Shown in pieces: positions 33,226 to 43,007 of a DNA stretch of 64,000 nt. The notes beneath the pieces were generated by a model. That model searched no databases. It had not been told where the DNA came from and saw only the letters and a list, made by a program, of their open reading frames with translations. Made by a program: the position numbers and the translations under genes. Every line of letters starts with the position of its first letter. The first letter of the stretch is position 1. The DNA lies in assembly GCA_963739545.1 (NCBI GenBank), contig CAVUAT010000012.1:62001-126000 (forward strand). The letters are read 5' to 3'. The DNA is from CAVUAT01 sp963739545 (lineage in GTDB: Bacteria > Actinomycetota > Thermoleophilia > Solirubrobacterales > 70-9).

Positions 33226-33642
33226 CTAGTGGTGGTAGGGCTCGCGGGCGATGATCTTCGTCGCCCGGAACAGCTGCTCGAGAAGGGCCACGCGGGCGAG
33301 TTGGTGGGCCATCGTCTGCGGCCCGAGCGAGACGCGCTCGGCGACCAGCTCCATCACCTCGTCGGGCAGGCCCCTGGGCCCGCCGATCAGAAAGCAGACG
33401 TCCTGGGCGTCGATCCGGCGCTCCGAAAGCCATGCGGCCCAGGCGCGCGAGCTGAGCGCACGGCCACCGCGGTCGAGGGCGACCACGTGGGCGCGGTCGG
33501 GGATGCGGCCAGCGATGTTGAGCTCGTCGCGTACCTCGATCACCTCGACGGGCTGGTGGCGCTGCAGCATCTTGCGGTAGTGGGCGTCGGCGTCGAGGAA
33601 GGGGGCCTTCACCTTGCCCACGACCACGAGGTAGAGCTTCAA
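33226..33642 (-). CDS. rlmH: 23S rRNA pseudouridine-1915 N3-methyltransferase RlmH
   Basis: A 138-residue SPOUT-class methyltransferase. The knot region FLIGGPRGLPDEV and the C-terminal tail LLEQLFRATKIIAREPYHH match the family closely. It modifies helix 69 of the large subunit. It overlaps the M48 protease gene by 4 bp and lies in line with argS. Confidence 0.93.
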   Translation of the reverse strand: MKLYLVVVGKVKAPFLDADAHYRKMLQRHQPVEVIEVRDELNIAGRIPDRAHVVALDRGGRALSSRAWAAWLSERRIDAQDVCFLIGGPRGLPDEVMELVAERVSLGPQTMAHQLARVALLEQLFRATKIIAREPYHH

Positions 33643-34874
33643 GGCCGCTCACCCTGCTCCCAGGCGAGGGCCGCCCCGATCCGCTTCGTCGTCGACGGGT
33701 GGCTGCCGAGCAGGAAGCTGACGATCCCCGGCGGGTCGGGGTCCGAGAGGTTGTTCGCCGAGAGCCGCTTCTGCAGCTCGATCAGCGAACGCGGGTCGTC
33801 GGTCAGCACGAGCGCCTCGGTGTCCGCCTTGGCCTCGACCTTCCTCGAGAGCTGGTTGCCGGCGACCCCGATCGCGAACGAGGTGACGGCGAACGCGATC
33901 GCCAGCGCCGGCAGGTACGCGGGGCGGCCGGGCTCGGCGCCGGTGCGCCTGCCCATCGCCTCTGCGGCGCGCGCGATGAACAGCACGCCGAGCGGGGCCG
34001 CGAGCGCGACGAACAGGATCCCGCGCCCGACGTCGCTCTGGGAGACGTGTGCGAGCTCGTGGGCCACAACCGAGCGCCGCTCGCCCTGGTCGAGGTCGTT
34101 CAAAAGCGTGTCGTAGAGGACCACGCGCTTGGTCGGCCCGATTCCGCCGACGTAGGCGTTGATCGCCGTGCTGCGCCGGCTCGCGTCGACGCGGTAGACC
34201 TCGCCGATGTCGACGTCGGCCTCGTCGCCGAGCTCGAGCACGTCCGAGCGCGCCTCGCCCTCGGGCAGCGGCTCGAAGTCGTTGAACAGCGGCGCAAGCA
34301 CCACGGGCGCCAGCCAGGTGAAGACCACCGCGATGGCCACGACCGCGGCGCTCCCCGGGATCCACCAGTTGCGCGGGGAGCGGCGGATCAGCGCCAGGGC
34401 GCCCGTTCCGATCGCACCCGCGAACACGGCTCCGATCGCGTTCGACTTGACCCAGTCCCCCGCCCAGGCGCCGAGCGACTGCGTCGAGAGGCCCACGTCG
34501 ACCGCCCGCTCGTGGGCCGCGATGTCGAACGGGAGCGTGACCACGGACAGGGCGGCGACGAGGCCCGCCGCGGCTGCTGCGCCGCCGAGCACGGGGCGCT
34601 CGGCCGCCCGCTCGAGCAGATCGCGGACCTGCCGAGGGCGCCCGGCGACCAGCAACACGAGCACCGCCCCCTGGGCGACGACGCCGCCGACGTAGAGCAG
34701 GCGCTGCCCGGAGCGATAGTCGCGCGCGTCGGCGACCTGCTGGGCGGGCAGGAAGTCGCTGGAGTCCACCGCGATCGGCTCGACGATCTCGCTCGGGCTC
34801 AGCAGCCAGGCCGCGCCCTCAGCGACGACGACGGCCGCGACCGCGGTCGCGCCGAGCTTCAACCAGAGCGGCAT
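33639..34874 (-). CDS. M48-family membrane metalloprotease (Ste24/CAAX protease-like)
   Basis: A 411-residue multi-pass protease. The zinc motif HELAH (HExxH) lies near residue 270, and the downstream glutamate ligand in EAKAD near residue 350. Around seven hydrophobic segments flank these, as in Ste24-type enzymes. It probably cleaves membrane or misfolded proteins. It is the first gene of the run followed by rlmH and argS. Confidence 0.88.
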   Translation of the reverse strand: MPLWLKLGATAVAAVVVAEGAAWLLSPSEIVEPIAVDSSDFLPAQQVADARDYRSGQRLLYVGGVVAQGAVLVLLVAGRPRQVRDLLERAAERPVLGGAAAAAGLVAALSVVTLPFDIAAHERAVDVGLSTQSLGAWAGDWVKSNAIGAVFAGAIGTGALALIRRSPRNWWIPGSAAVVAIAVVFTWLAPVVLAPLFNDFEPLPEGEARSDVLELGDEADVDIGEVYRVDASRRSTAINAYVGGIGPTKRVVLYDTLLNDLDQGERRSVVAHELAHVSQSDVGRGILFVALAAPLGVLFIARAAEAMGRRTGAEPGRPAYLPALAIAFAVTSFAIGVAGNQLSRKVEAKADTEALVLTDDPRSLIELQKRLSANNLSDPDPPGIVSFLLGSHPSTTKRIGAALAWEQGERP

Positions 34875-34933
34875 CCACCTACGATAGACAGCCTCTTCCG
34901 GCCCCCAGAACGGCCCTACGGTGCTCGTCCGGC

Positions 34934-35665
34934 ATGCGTGTAGCGATCCTCACAGACATCCACTCCAACCTGCCGGCGCTCGAAGCGGTACTCGCCGCGA
35001 CCGATGAGGCCGGCGTTGACCAGCGCTGGTGCCTGGGCGACGTGGTCGGCTACGGCGCCCAGCCGGACCCCTGCGCGCGCCTCGCCGCCGAGCGCTGCGA
35101 GATCTGCCTGGTCGGCAACCACGACCTCGCGGTCACCGGCGAGATCGACACCGGGGTCTTCTCTGCCTCCGCCGCCGCGGCCGTGGAGTGGACGGTCGAG
35201 AACTGCGACGCCGAGACGATGGACTTCCTCAAAGGCCTGAAGCCCGAGAACAGCGACGAGCAGGTGGGCCTCTACCACGCCTCGCCCAGGGACCCGGTCT
35301 GGGAATACGTGCTGGCCGTCGACCAAGCACGCGAGTGCATGGAGGAGCAGTCGGCCCGCGTCAGCCTGATCGGGCACTCCCACGTCGCGCTCTACTTCTC
35401 CGACGGGGCGGGCACGGGAGCGAACGGCGGCCAGGCCCCCGATGGCCACGAGATCGACCTATCCAACGGCCGGTGGCTCCTGAATCCAGGCAGCGTCGGC
35501 CAGCCCCGCGACGGCGATCACCGCGCCGCCTGGCTTGAGCTCGACACCCTGGCCTGGAAGGCGACCTACCACCGAGTCGAGTACGAAATCGATATCGCGG
35601 CCGAGGCGATTCGCGCTGCGGGCCTCCCAGACCTGCTCGCATCCCGCCTGTACGTCGGTCAATGA
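34934..35665 (+). CDS. calcineurin-like metallophosphoesterase
   Basis: A 243-residue phosphoesterase of the YfcE/DiaA-type group: metal motifs DIHSN (after ILT), GDVVGYG, GNHD, GHSH and the late LNPGSVGQPRDGD are all present. The GYG-x-PDP stretch is typical of the DevT/YfcE clade. Such enzymes often hydrolyse phosphodiesters or nucleotides; the natural substrate is unknown. Confidence 0.9.
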   Translation: MRVAILTDIHSNLPALEAVLAATDEAGVDQRWCLGDVVGYGAQPDPCARLAAERCEICLVGNHDLAVTGEIDTGVFSASAAAAVEWTVENCDAETMDFLKGLKPENSDEQVGLYHASPRDPVWEYVLAVDQARECMEEQSARVSLIGHSHVALYFSDGAGTGANGGQAPDGHEIDLSNGRWLLNPGSVGQPRDGDHRAAWLELDTLAWKATYHRVEYEIDIAAEAIRAAGLPDLLASRLYVGQ

Positions 35666-35686
35666 GGGATGGCTAGTATCGCGACG

Positions 35687-36184
35687 ATGCCCCGTCCGAG
35701 GCCCATTACCGCTGTTCTATGCGCCGCAATCGCTGTTCCGGCGCTGCTCGCCGGCTGCGGCGGCGACGATCCGCCCGAGCCGTCGATCTCCGGCGAGAGC
35801 TCGCTGTCGCTGATCGCGACACTCCAGGAGATCGAGGACAACGTCGAGGTCGGGAGCTGCCAGGTCGCCGCCGAGAAGGTGGACGAGTTCATCGCCGAGC
35901 TCGACGAGCTGCCCGCCGACGTCAACGAGGAGGTCAAGGACGCCCTCGAGCGCGGCGCTGTAAGCCTCCGCGACCTGGTCGAGGACCCCGACGAGTGCGC
36001 CCGCGAGGAGACGACCACGACCGAGGAGACGACCACCGAGGAGGAGACGACGACCACCGAGGAGGAGACGACGACCGAGGAGACGACGACGGAGGAAACG
36101 ACCACGACGACCCCCACCACCCCGACCACGCCGACGACACCGGGCAACGGGGGCGGCGGAGTTGCCCCCGGGGACGGCCTTTAG
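35687..36184 (+). CDS. lipoprotein with an acidic TTEE-repeat tail
   Basis: A 165-residue lipoprotein with lipobox ALLAGC near residue 22. A helical domain (IATLQEIEDNVEVGSCQVAAEK and LPADVNEEVKDALERGAVSLRDLV, containing one Cys pair) is followed by ~50 residues of T/E repeats (ETTTTEE units) then TPTTP and a Gly-rich end. The tail looks like a cell-wall-spanning stalk. It ends one base before the kinase ATG (TAG then ATG), so the two genes are probably co-expressed; a sensing role for the kinase is possible but unproven. The ATG at 35687 is preferred over 35669 because it gives a compact signal peptide. Confidence 0.7.
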   Translation: MPRPRPITAVLCAAIAVPALLAGCGGDDPPEPSISGESSLSLIATLQEIEDNVEVGSCQVAAEKVDEFIAELDELPADVNEEVKDALERGAVSLRDLVEDPDECAREETTTTEETTTEEETTTTEEETTTEETTTEETTTTTPTTPTTPTTPGNGGGGVAPGDGL

Positions 36185-37393
36185 ATGGCGCGCGGACCCA
36201 AGGGAGAACTGATCTCAGACCGCTACCGGATCGAGGACCGCCTCGGCTCGGGCGGCATGTCGAGCGTGTTTCGCGCCACCGACACGATCCTCGAGCGCAC
36301 CGTCGCAGTCAAGATCCTCGCCGAGCACCTCTCCGACGACGAGCGTTTCGTCGCCCGCTTCCGCCGCGAGGCCCTCGCCGTCGCGAAGCTCGTCCACCCC
36401 AACATCGTCCAGGTCTACGACACGGGCAACGATTCCGGCCAGTACTACATCGTGATGGAGTACGTGAAGGGGAAGTCGGGCGCGCAGCTGCTGCAGGCGC
36501 ACGGCACCCTTGAGCCCGAGACAGCGGTCGAGATCGGCATCCAGGCCTGCGCCGGGCTCGACTACGCGCACCGCCACGGGATCATCCACCGCGACGTCAA
36601 GCCGGGCAACCTGATGATCATCGGCGGCCCCGCCGAGCGCGGCGGCGACATGACCACGAAGCTCGCCGACTTCGGCATCGCGCGCGCCTCCGAGCAGACC
36701 CGCATCACCCAGGTCGGCTCGGTCGTCGGAACCGCCGCCTACCTGGCGCCCGAACAGGCTCGCGGCGAGGAGGCGACGCCCGCCTCCGACGTCTACTCGC
36801 TCGGCGTGGTGCTCTACCAGTTCCTCTGCGGCCGCCTTCCCTACGAGGGGGCCTCGTTGGCCGAGCTCGCCGTCCGCCAGCAGTCCGAGCAGCCGCTCCA
36901 CCCCTCTTCCTACAGCGACGACGTCCCTCAGGCGGTCGGCGACGCCGTGTTGGTCGCCCTTGACTCAGACCCCGAGCACCGCTTCGCGGCCGCCGGCGAA
37001 CTCGCCGACGCACTGCGCCGCGGCCTCGGCGGACAGTCGCCGACGCAGACAGGCGCCACCCGTGTGATGGCCGGGGAGGATCCCACCTCGGCCACCCGCC
37101 ACATGCCCCGCACCGAGGCGACCCGCCGAGCCGCTCCTCGCCGCGCGGCTCCGCGCCAGCGCCGGCCCGCCCCCGCGCCGCCTCCCCGTCAGAAGCGCGG
37201 CGCCGGAGGCGTCGCCCGCAACCTCGCGGCGCTGGTCGCGATCCTGCTGCTGGCGGCAGTCGTCGCAGGCGTCGTCGTGCTCACGACCAGCAGCGGGTCG
37301 AGCAACGAGAACAGCCTCGAGGACATCGTGCGCGACAACGTCAACGAGCAGGTCGACGAGCTGCGCAGCGTCATCGAGGACAACACCCGCTAG
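36185..37393 (+). CDS. PknB-like Ser/Thr protein kinase, single-pass
   Basis: A 402-residue Hanks-type kinase. Kinase residues ~14-275: Gly loop LGSGGMSSVF, Lys43, Glu62, HRDVKPGN (Asp137), DFG (Asp162), and the activation segment ending GTAAYLAPEQ. A Pro/Arg-rich juxtamembrane part precedes one membrane helix (~345-365). The exterior is only ~40 residues and acidic (no PASTA domains). It may sense through a partner; the upstream lipoprotein is an obvious candidate. Confidence 0.92.
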   Translation: MARGPKGELISDRYRIEDRLGSGGMSSVFRATDTILERTVAVKILAEHLSDDERFVARFRREALAVAKLVHPNIVQVYDTGNDSGQYYIVMEYVKGKSGAQLLQAHGTLEPETAVEIGIQACAGLDYAHRHGIIHRDVKPGNLMIIGGPAERGGDMTTKLADFGIARASEQTRITQVGSVVGTAAYLAPEQARGEEATPASDVYSLGVVLYQFLCGRLPYEGASLAELAVRQQSEQPLHPSSYSDDVPQAVGDAVLVALDSDPEHRFAAAGELADALRRGLGGQSPTQTGATRVMAGEDPTSATRHMPRTEATRRAAPRRAAPRQRRPAPAPPPRQKRGAGGVARNLAALVAILLLAAVVAGVVVLTTSSGSSNENSLEDIVRDNVNEQVDELRSVIEDNTR

Positions 37394-37395
37394 AG

Positions 37396-38598
37396 CTACC
37401 GGGCCGCCCACGGTGTCGCCCCGCCCATCACGGCGGCGGCGTAGGTCCCATAGCTGCCCGCGCCGATCGCCTCTCTTGCTCCGGCCGTGAGGCGCTCCAT
37501 GTAGGTCAGGTTGTGCAGGGTAAGCAGTCGGGCGCCCGTCAGCTCCTTCGCCTTGGCGAGGTAGTGCAGGTAGGCGCGGGAGTGACGGCGGCAGGCCTCG
37601 CACGGGCAGCCCTCGACCAGGGGCTCGTCGGCGTCCGCGTAGCGGGCCTTCGCGAGGTCGACGCGAAAGCGCGCGTCGGGCTCGGGAGCGAGCGCGACGC
37701 CGTGGCGCGCGAGGCGGGTGGGCACCGCGCAGTCGAAGACGTCGATGCCGAGGCCGATCCCCATCAGCAGGTCGTCCACCTCGCCGATCCCCAGCAGGTG
37801 CTTCGGTGCCTCGGCGGGCAGGTGGGGCATCGCCGCCGCGAGCACGCCGCGCATCTCGGGCTTGTCGCGGCCGAGGGTGCCGCCGATCGCGACACCGTCG
37901 ATCGCCGCGGCGCAGACGGCCTCGGCCGACTCGCGGCGCAGGTCCTCGTAGACCCCGCCCTGCACGATGCCGAAGACCGCCTGGCGCGCCGGCCCGTTCT
38001 CAGCGTGCCATTCCAGGCAGCGGTCGAGCCAGCGGTGAGTCCGCTCGGTGGAGCGCGCGGTGTACTCGCGACCGGCGTGGAACGGCGTGCACTCGTCGAA
38101 GGCGAGCGCGATGTCCGAGCCCAGCTTCGCCTGCACCTCCATCGACTCCTCGGGGCCGAGGAAGCGGTCGGAGCCGTCGAGCAGCGATTGGAACGCGACG
38201 CCGCGCTCGGAGATCTCGACCTTCACCTTCCCCTCCGCCGCGCCGCGGCGTCCCTTGATCTCGTCCGCGACACCGCCGTGGGCGAGCGAGAACACCTGGA
38301 ACCCGCCGGAGTCGGTGATGATCGCCCGCTCCCAGCCCATGAACAGGTGCAGCCCGCCGAGGGCCGCGATCCGCTCCTCGCCGGGAGACAGATGCAGGTG
38401 GAAGGTGTTGCCGAGCACCAACTCGTAGCCGAGCCCCGCCACCTCCTCGGCCGAGAGCCCGCGCACCGAAGCCTTCGTCGCGAGCGGGATGAACGCCGGC
38501 GTCGAGATGTCGCCGTGAATGGTCGAGATCGTCCCGGTCCGCGCCTTGTCGTCTTGCGCGTCGATCGAAAACGAGAGCCGTTCCGGAGCGTTCCTCAC
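37396..38598 (-). CDS. tgt: tRNA-guanine transglycosylase
   Basis: A 400-residue queuine/preQ1 transglycosylase that exchanges the wobble guanine in GUN tRNAs. The catalytic region TDSGGFQVFSL, second Asp region (DCAVPTRLAR), and zinc site (CPCEACRRHSRAYLHYL) match bacterial Tgt. It makes part of queuosine; no other queuosine genes are in this window. Confidence 0.95.
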   Translation of the reverse strand: MRNAPERLSFSIDAQDDKARTGTISTIHGDISTPAFIPLATKASVRGLSAEEVAGLGYELVLGNTFHLHLSPGEERIAALGGLHLFMGWERAIITDSGGFQVFSLAHGGVADEIKGRRGAAEGKVKVEISERGVAFQSLLDGSDRFLGPEESMEVQAKLGSDIALAFDECTPFHAGREYTARSTERTHRWLDRCLEWHAENGPARQAVFGIVQGGVYEDLRRESAEAVCAAAIDGVAIGGTLGRDKPEMRGVLAAAMPHLPAEAPKHLLGIGEVDDLLMGIGLGIDVFDCAVPTRLARHGVALAPEPDARFRVDLAKARYADADEPLVEGCPCEACRRHSRAYLHYLAKAKELTGARLLTLHNLTYMERLTAGAREAIGAGSYGTYAAAVMGGATPWAAR

Positions 38599-38623
38599 CG
38601 GGCAAGCCTAGGCGCCGATGGTC

Positions 38624-38652
38624 TTCACTTGATATATCTTGTTCGATATACT
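38624..38652 (+). promoter_or_regulatory. putative promoter for a leaderless HTH gene
   Basis: TTCACT (38624-38629), a 17-bp spacer and TATACT (38647-38652) form a reasonable promoter. GATATA occurs twice (38631 and 38645), overlapping the promoter, a possible site for the HTH protein. The implied start of transcription (~38659) coincides with the GTG at 38660, so the mRNA may be leaderless. Confidence 0.5.
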
Positions 38653-38659
38653 CTCGTCA

Positions 38660-39004
38660 GTGAACGCAGCAGCCGTCATCCGCGAGGCTCGCGAAGCCGG
38701 AGGTTTCACCCAAATGGAGCTCGCCGAACTCGCCGGGACGTCTCAGACGGCGATCTCGGCCTACGAAAGCGGCGCTCGAACGCCGTCGCTCGACACCCTC
38801 ACCCGTCTCCTTCGTTCGTCGGGAGCGAGGCTCGCCGTGCTCGAAGGCACGGAGCCAGCTCGCACACCGTCGGCGCGCGAGCTGGCTGAGCGCGCCAGGA
38901 TCCTGCTCGATGTGCTCGACCTCGCGGAGGCCCTGCCGTTCCGCCGCGCGTACGCGCTCTCGTATCCGCGCCTTGACGACCCACCTCCGGGCAGGCGTGG
39001 ATGA
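38660..39004 (+). CDS. XRE-type helix-turn-helix protein, likely antitoxin
   Basis: A 114-residue protein with an N-terminal XRE domain (IREAREAGGFTQMELAELAG, then TSQTAISAYESGARTPSLDTL). The C-terminal ~50 residues are helical and charged. Its stop overlaps the start of a nucleotidyltransferase-like gene by 4 bp, a common toxin-antitoxin arrangement. A TTG at 38639 lies within the promoter and is less likely as the start. Confidence 0.8.
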   Translation: MNAAAVIREAREAGGFTQMELAELAGTSQTAISAYESGARTPSLDTLTRLLRSSGARLAVLEGTEPARTPSARELAERARILLDVLDLAEALPFRRAYALSYPRLDDPPPGRRG

Positions 39005-39561
39005 GCGATCTTTCCGAACGGCTGCTGGCGGTGCACCGGGCCCTCGGAGCACAGCGGATCCCGCACGCCTTCGGCGGCGCGATCGCACTCGCCTATTGGA
39101 CGCTCGAACCGCGCGGGACGCGCGACATCGACGTGAACATCTTCCTTCCGGCGGCTGAGAGCGCCCGAGCCCTGCGCGCTCTTCCAGACGGCGTCGTCCA
39201 GCCTGAGGGAACCGAGGAGCTGGTCGCGCGCGATGGCCAGATCCGGCTGTGGTGGGAAGGCACGCCAGTCGATCTCTTCTTCGACTACGACCCTCTGCAC
39301 GCCGCGGCCGCTCGCAACCGCCGCGTCGTCGAGTTCGCCGGCAGCAGAATCCCGGTGCTCGGTCCTGTCGAGCTTGCCGTCTTCAAAGCCATGCTCGACC
39401 GGTCCCGGGACTGGGCCGACATCGAGTCGATGATCGAAGCGCGCACCCTCGACACAGATGCCGTGGAGAAGGAGCTGAAACGCTTGATCGGTCCCCATGA
39501 CGAGCGTTTTGCTCATCTCAAACGGGCCGAGCAACGAGCAGAGCCACCCGGCCCCGGCTAG
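39001..39561 (+). CDS. AbiEii-like nucleotidyltransferase, likely toxin
   Basis: A 186-residue nucleotidyltransferase-fold protein. The fold's signature is visible: GGAIALAYWTLEPRGTRDIDVNIF supplies the Gly pair and the D-x-D metal ligands (residues ~25-45), and VDLFF near 95 supplies the third acidic strand. VLGPVELAVFKAMLDRSRDWADIESM is the following helix. Enzymes of this type in TA pairs modify tRNA 3' ends; whether this one does is inferred. Its end overlaps the gpmI end by 4 bp in convergent orientation. Confidence 0.75.
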   Translation: MSDLSERLLAVHRALGAQRIPHAFGGAIALAYWTLEPRGTRDIDVNIFLPAAESARALRALPDGVVQPEGTEELVARDGQIRLWWEGTPVDLFFDYDPLHAAAARNRRVVEFAGSRIPVLGPVELAVFKAMLDRSRDWADIESMIEARTLDTDAVEKELKRLIGPHDERFAHLKRAEQRAEPPGPG

Positions 39562-41081
39562 CCGAGCAGCGAGCGCCCGGTCATCGCCTCGGGCTGTTCG
39601 ATCCCGAGCAGCTCGAGCACCGTCGGGGCGACGTCGGCGAGGATGCCCCCGTCGCGCAGCTTGGCGCCCGCAACGGTGACGATCATCGGAACCGGATTGG
39701 TCGAGTGCGCCGTGTTGGGCGAGACCCCGTCGCTCTCCAGCATCTGCTCGGCGTTGCCGTGGTCGGCGGTGATCAGGCAGGCGCCGCCGGAATCGTGGAC
39801 CGCGGCGACGACCTCGGCGAGCCGGCCGTCGACCTCCTCGATCGCCGCGACGGCAGCTGGGATCACGCCGGTGTGGCCGACCATGTCGGGGTTGGCGAAG
39901 TTGATGACGCCGAACCGGAATCCGGGCGCCGGCTCCTCGCGCCAGCGGGAGGTGAACTCGTTCGCGGCCCCGGCCGCGTTCATCTCGGGCATGCGGTCGT
40001 AGGTCGGGACGTCTCGCGGCGAGGGCGCGAGCGCGCGCTCCTCCCCTCCCCACTCCTGCTCACGTCCTCCGTTGAAGAAGTAGGTGACGTGCGCGTACTT
40101 CTCGGTCTCGGCGACGTGCAGCTGGCGCCCCCCCTGCTTGGAGATCACCTCGGCGAGGGTCGTTTCGGGCACCGACGGCGCGAACGCGACCGGATAGGGC
40201 CAACCGTCTTTGTACTGGGTCATCGTCGTCACCTCGAGCACGGGCGCGCCCTCGCGGTCGATGGCGTCGAAGGTGGGCTCGCCGAGCGCCAGCGTAAGCT
40301 GGCGGGCGCGATCGGGTCGGAAGTTGATGAACAGCACGGGCTCGTCGGCGGCGACGCCGTCGTAGTCCCCGATCACGGTCGGCTCGATGAACTCGTCGGT
40401 GACCTCGGCTTCATAGGAGGCTCGGATCGCTGCCACCGCGGCGTCGGCGCGCTCGCCCTCGGCGCGGACGATTGCGTCGTAGGCTTTCTTGATGCGATCC
40501 CAGCGGCCGTCGCGATCCATGCCCCAGTAGCGGCCACCGACCGTCCCGACGCGGCCGGCGTGCTTGAGCCAGCGCTCGAGCTCGGTGAGGTAGCCGGCTC
40601 CGCTCGTCGGCAGGGTGTCGCGGCCGTCGGTCAGCGCGTGCACCACGAGGTCGCTGACGCCCTCCTCGGCGGCGAGCTCGATTACGGCCTCGATGTGCTC
40701 CCATCCCGAGTGGACGCCGCCGTCGGAGATCAGGCCGATCGCGTGCATGCGCCCGCGGCGCGACTCGCGGGCCCGCCCGCAGGCGTCGCGCAGCGCTTGG
40801 TTCTCGAAGAACGACCCGTCGGCGATCGACTCGTCGATGCGCGAGAGGTCCTGCTTGACGACCGCTCCGGCGCCCAGGTTCATGTGGCCGACCTCCGAAT
40901 TGCCCATCTGTCCCGGCGGAAGGCCCACGTCGCGGCCCGAGGTCGAGAGCGTCGTGTGCGGATACGTGGACCAGAGCTCGTCGAAGACCGGCGTCTCGGC
41001 CTGAATGACGGCGTTGCCGGGCCCCTCCGGCGCCAGCCCGAAGCCGTCCAGCACGATCAGCGCGACGGAGGGATGGGTCAT
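39558..41081 (-). CDS. gpmI: cofactor-independent phosphoglycerate mutase
   Basis: A 507-residue iPGM converting 3- to 2-phosphoglycerate. The catalytic Ser is in GQMGNSEVGHMNLGAG; metal ligands appear in LDGFG near the N-terminus and in the C-terminal ADHGNAE. The length is typical. It is the last gene of the gap-pgk-tpiA-gpmI run, overlapping tpiA by 4 bp. Confidence 0.95.
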   Translation of the reverse strand: MTHPSVALIVLDGFGLAPEGPGNAVIQAETPVFDELWSTYPHTTLSTSGRDVGLPPGQMGNSEVGHMNLGAGAVVKQDLSRIDESIADGSFFENQALRDACGRARESRRGRMHAIGLISDGGVHSGWEHIEAVIELAAEEGVSDLVVHALTDGRDTLPTSGAGYLTELERWLKHAGRVGTVGGRYWGMDRDGRWDRIKKAYDAIVRAEGERADAAVAAIRASYEAEVTDEFIEPTVIGDYDGVAADEPVLFINFRPDRARQLTLALGEPTFDAIDREGAPVLEVTTMTQYKDGWPYPVAFAPSVPETTLAEVISKQGGRQLHVAETEKYAHVTYFFNGGREQEWGGEERALAPSPRDVPTYDRMPEMNAAGAANEFTSRWREEPAPGFRFGVINFANPDMVGHTGVIPAAVAAIEEVDGRLAEVVAAVHDSGGACLITADHGNAEQMLESDGVSPNTAHSTNPVPMIVTVAGAKLRDGGILADVAPTVLELLGIEQPEAMTGRSLLG

Positions 41082-41825
41082 GCCGACGCGGCCTCGATGA
41101 TGCCCAGGAAGTCAGCGGCCTCGAGACTCGCCCCGCCGACGAGTGCCCCATCGACGTCGGCCTGGGCCATCAGTTCGGCCGCGTTGCCGGGCTTGACCGA
41201 GCCGCCGTAGAGGATCCGCACGGCCTCGGCCATCTCGGTGCTTCGGCCGGAGAGGCGGACCCTGATCAGCGCGGCGGCCTCCTGGGCCTGCTCGGGGGTC
41301 GCCGTGCGGCCCGTCCCGATAGCCCAGATCGGCTCGTAGGCGATCACGATGTCGGCCAGGCGCGACTCGGGCACCTCGGAGAGGTCGGCCTCGATCTGGC
41401 CGGTGAGCACCTCCGCCATCTCGTCCGCGTCGCGCTGCGCGGCGTTCTCGCCGACGCAGAGGATCGGTGTCAGGCCCGCGTCGAGCGCCGCGGGAACCTT
41501 GCCCGACAGCGCCTCATCGCTCTCGGCGAAGTGCTCGCGGCGCTCGGAGTGCCCGAGAACGACCGCCTCGACACCGAGCTCGAGCAGCATCGGAGCCGAG
41601 ATCTCGCCGGTGAAGGCGCCGCTCGGCGCCTCGTGCATGTTCTGGGCTGCGACCCTGACGCGGCTGCGCTCGCAGGCCTCGACCGTGGTGCGAAGCGCCG
41701 TGTACGGCGGGCAGATGATCACCTCGGAGCCGCCCTCTGGCAGCTTGTCGAGGAACGCGGCGAGGAAGTCGGTCGCCTCCGCCACGGTCTTGTTCATTTT
41801 CCAGTTCGCCGCAAAAACGGGTGTC

Positions 41826-41833
<8 letters not shown>
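41078..41833 (-). CDS. tpiA: triosephosphate isomerase
   Basis: A 251-residue TIM-barrel enzyme interconverting DHAP and G3P. Conserved items are AANWKMNK (Lys), VLGHSERR (electrophilic His) and AYEPIWAIGTG (catalytic Glu and start of loop 6). It overlaps pgk by 8 bp and gpmI by 4 bp. Confidence 0.97.

Positions 41834-42999
<1,166 letters not shown>

Positions 43000-43007
<8 letters not shown>

Noticed and set aside
31687..34116. Plus-strand open frame of 809 codons across argS, rlmH and the M48 gene
   Set aside because: It is antisense to three well-supported genes, and its composition (Arg/Gly/Leu/Val runs) is the usual product of GC-rich codon bias.
36010..36140. GAGACGACCACG-type repeats as a possible CRISPR or satellite array
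   Set aside because: The repeats are in frame and encode a Thr/Glu stalk; there are no spacers of regular length.
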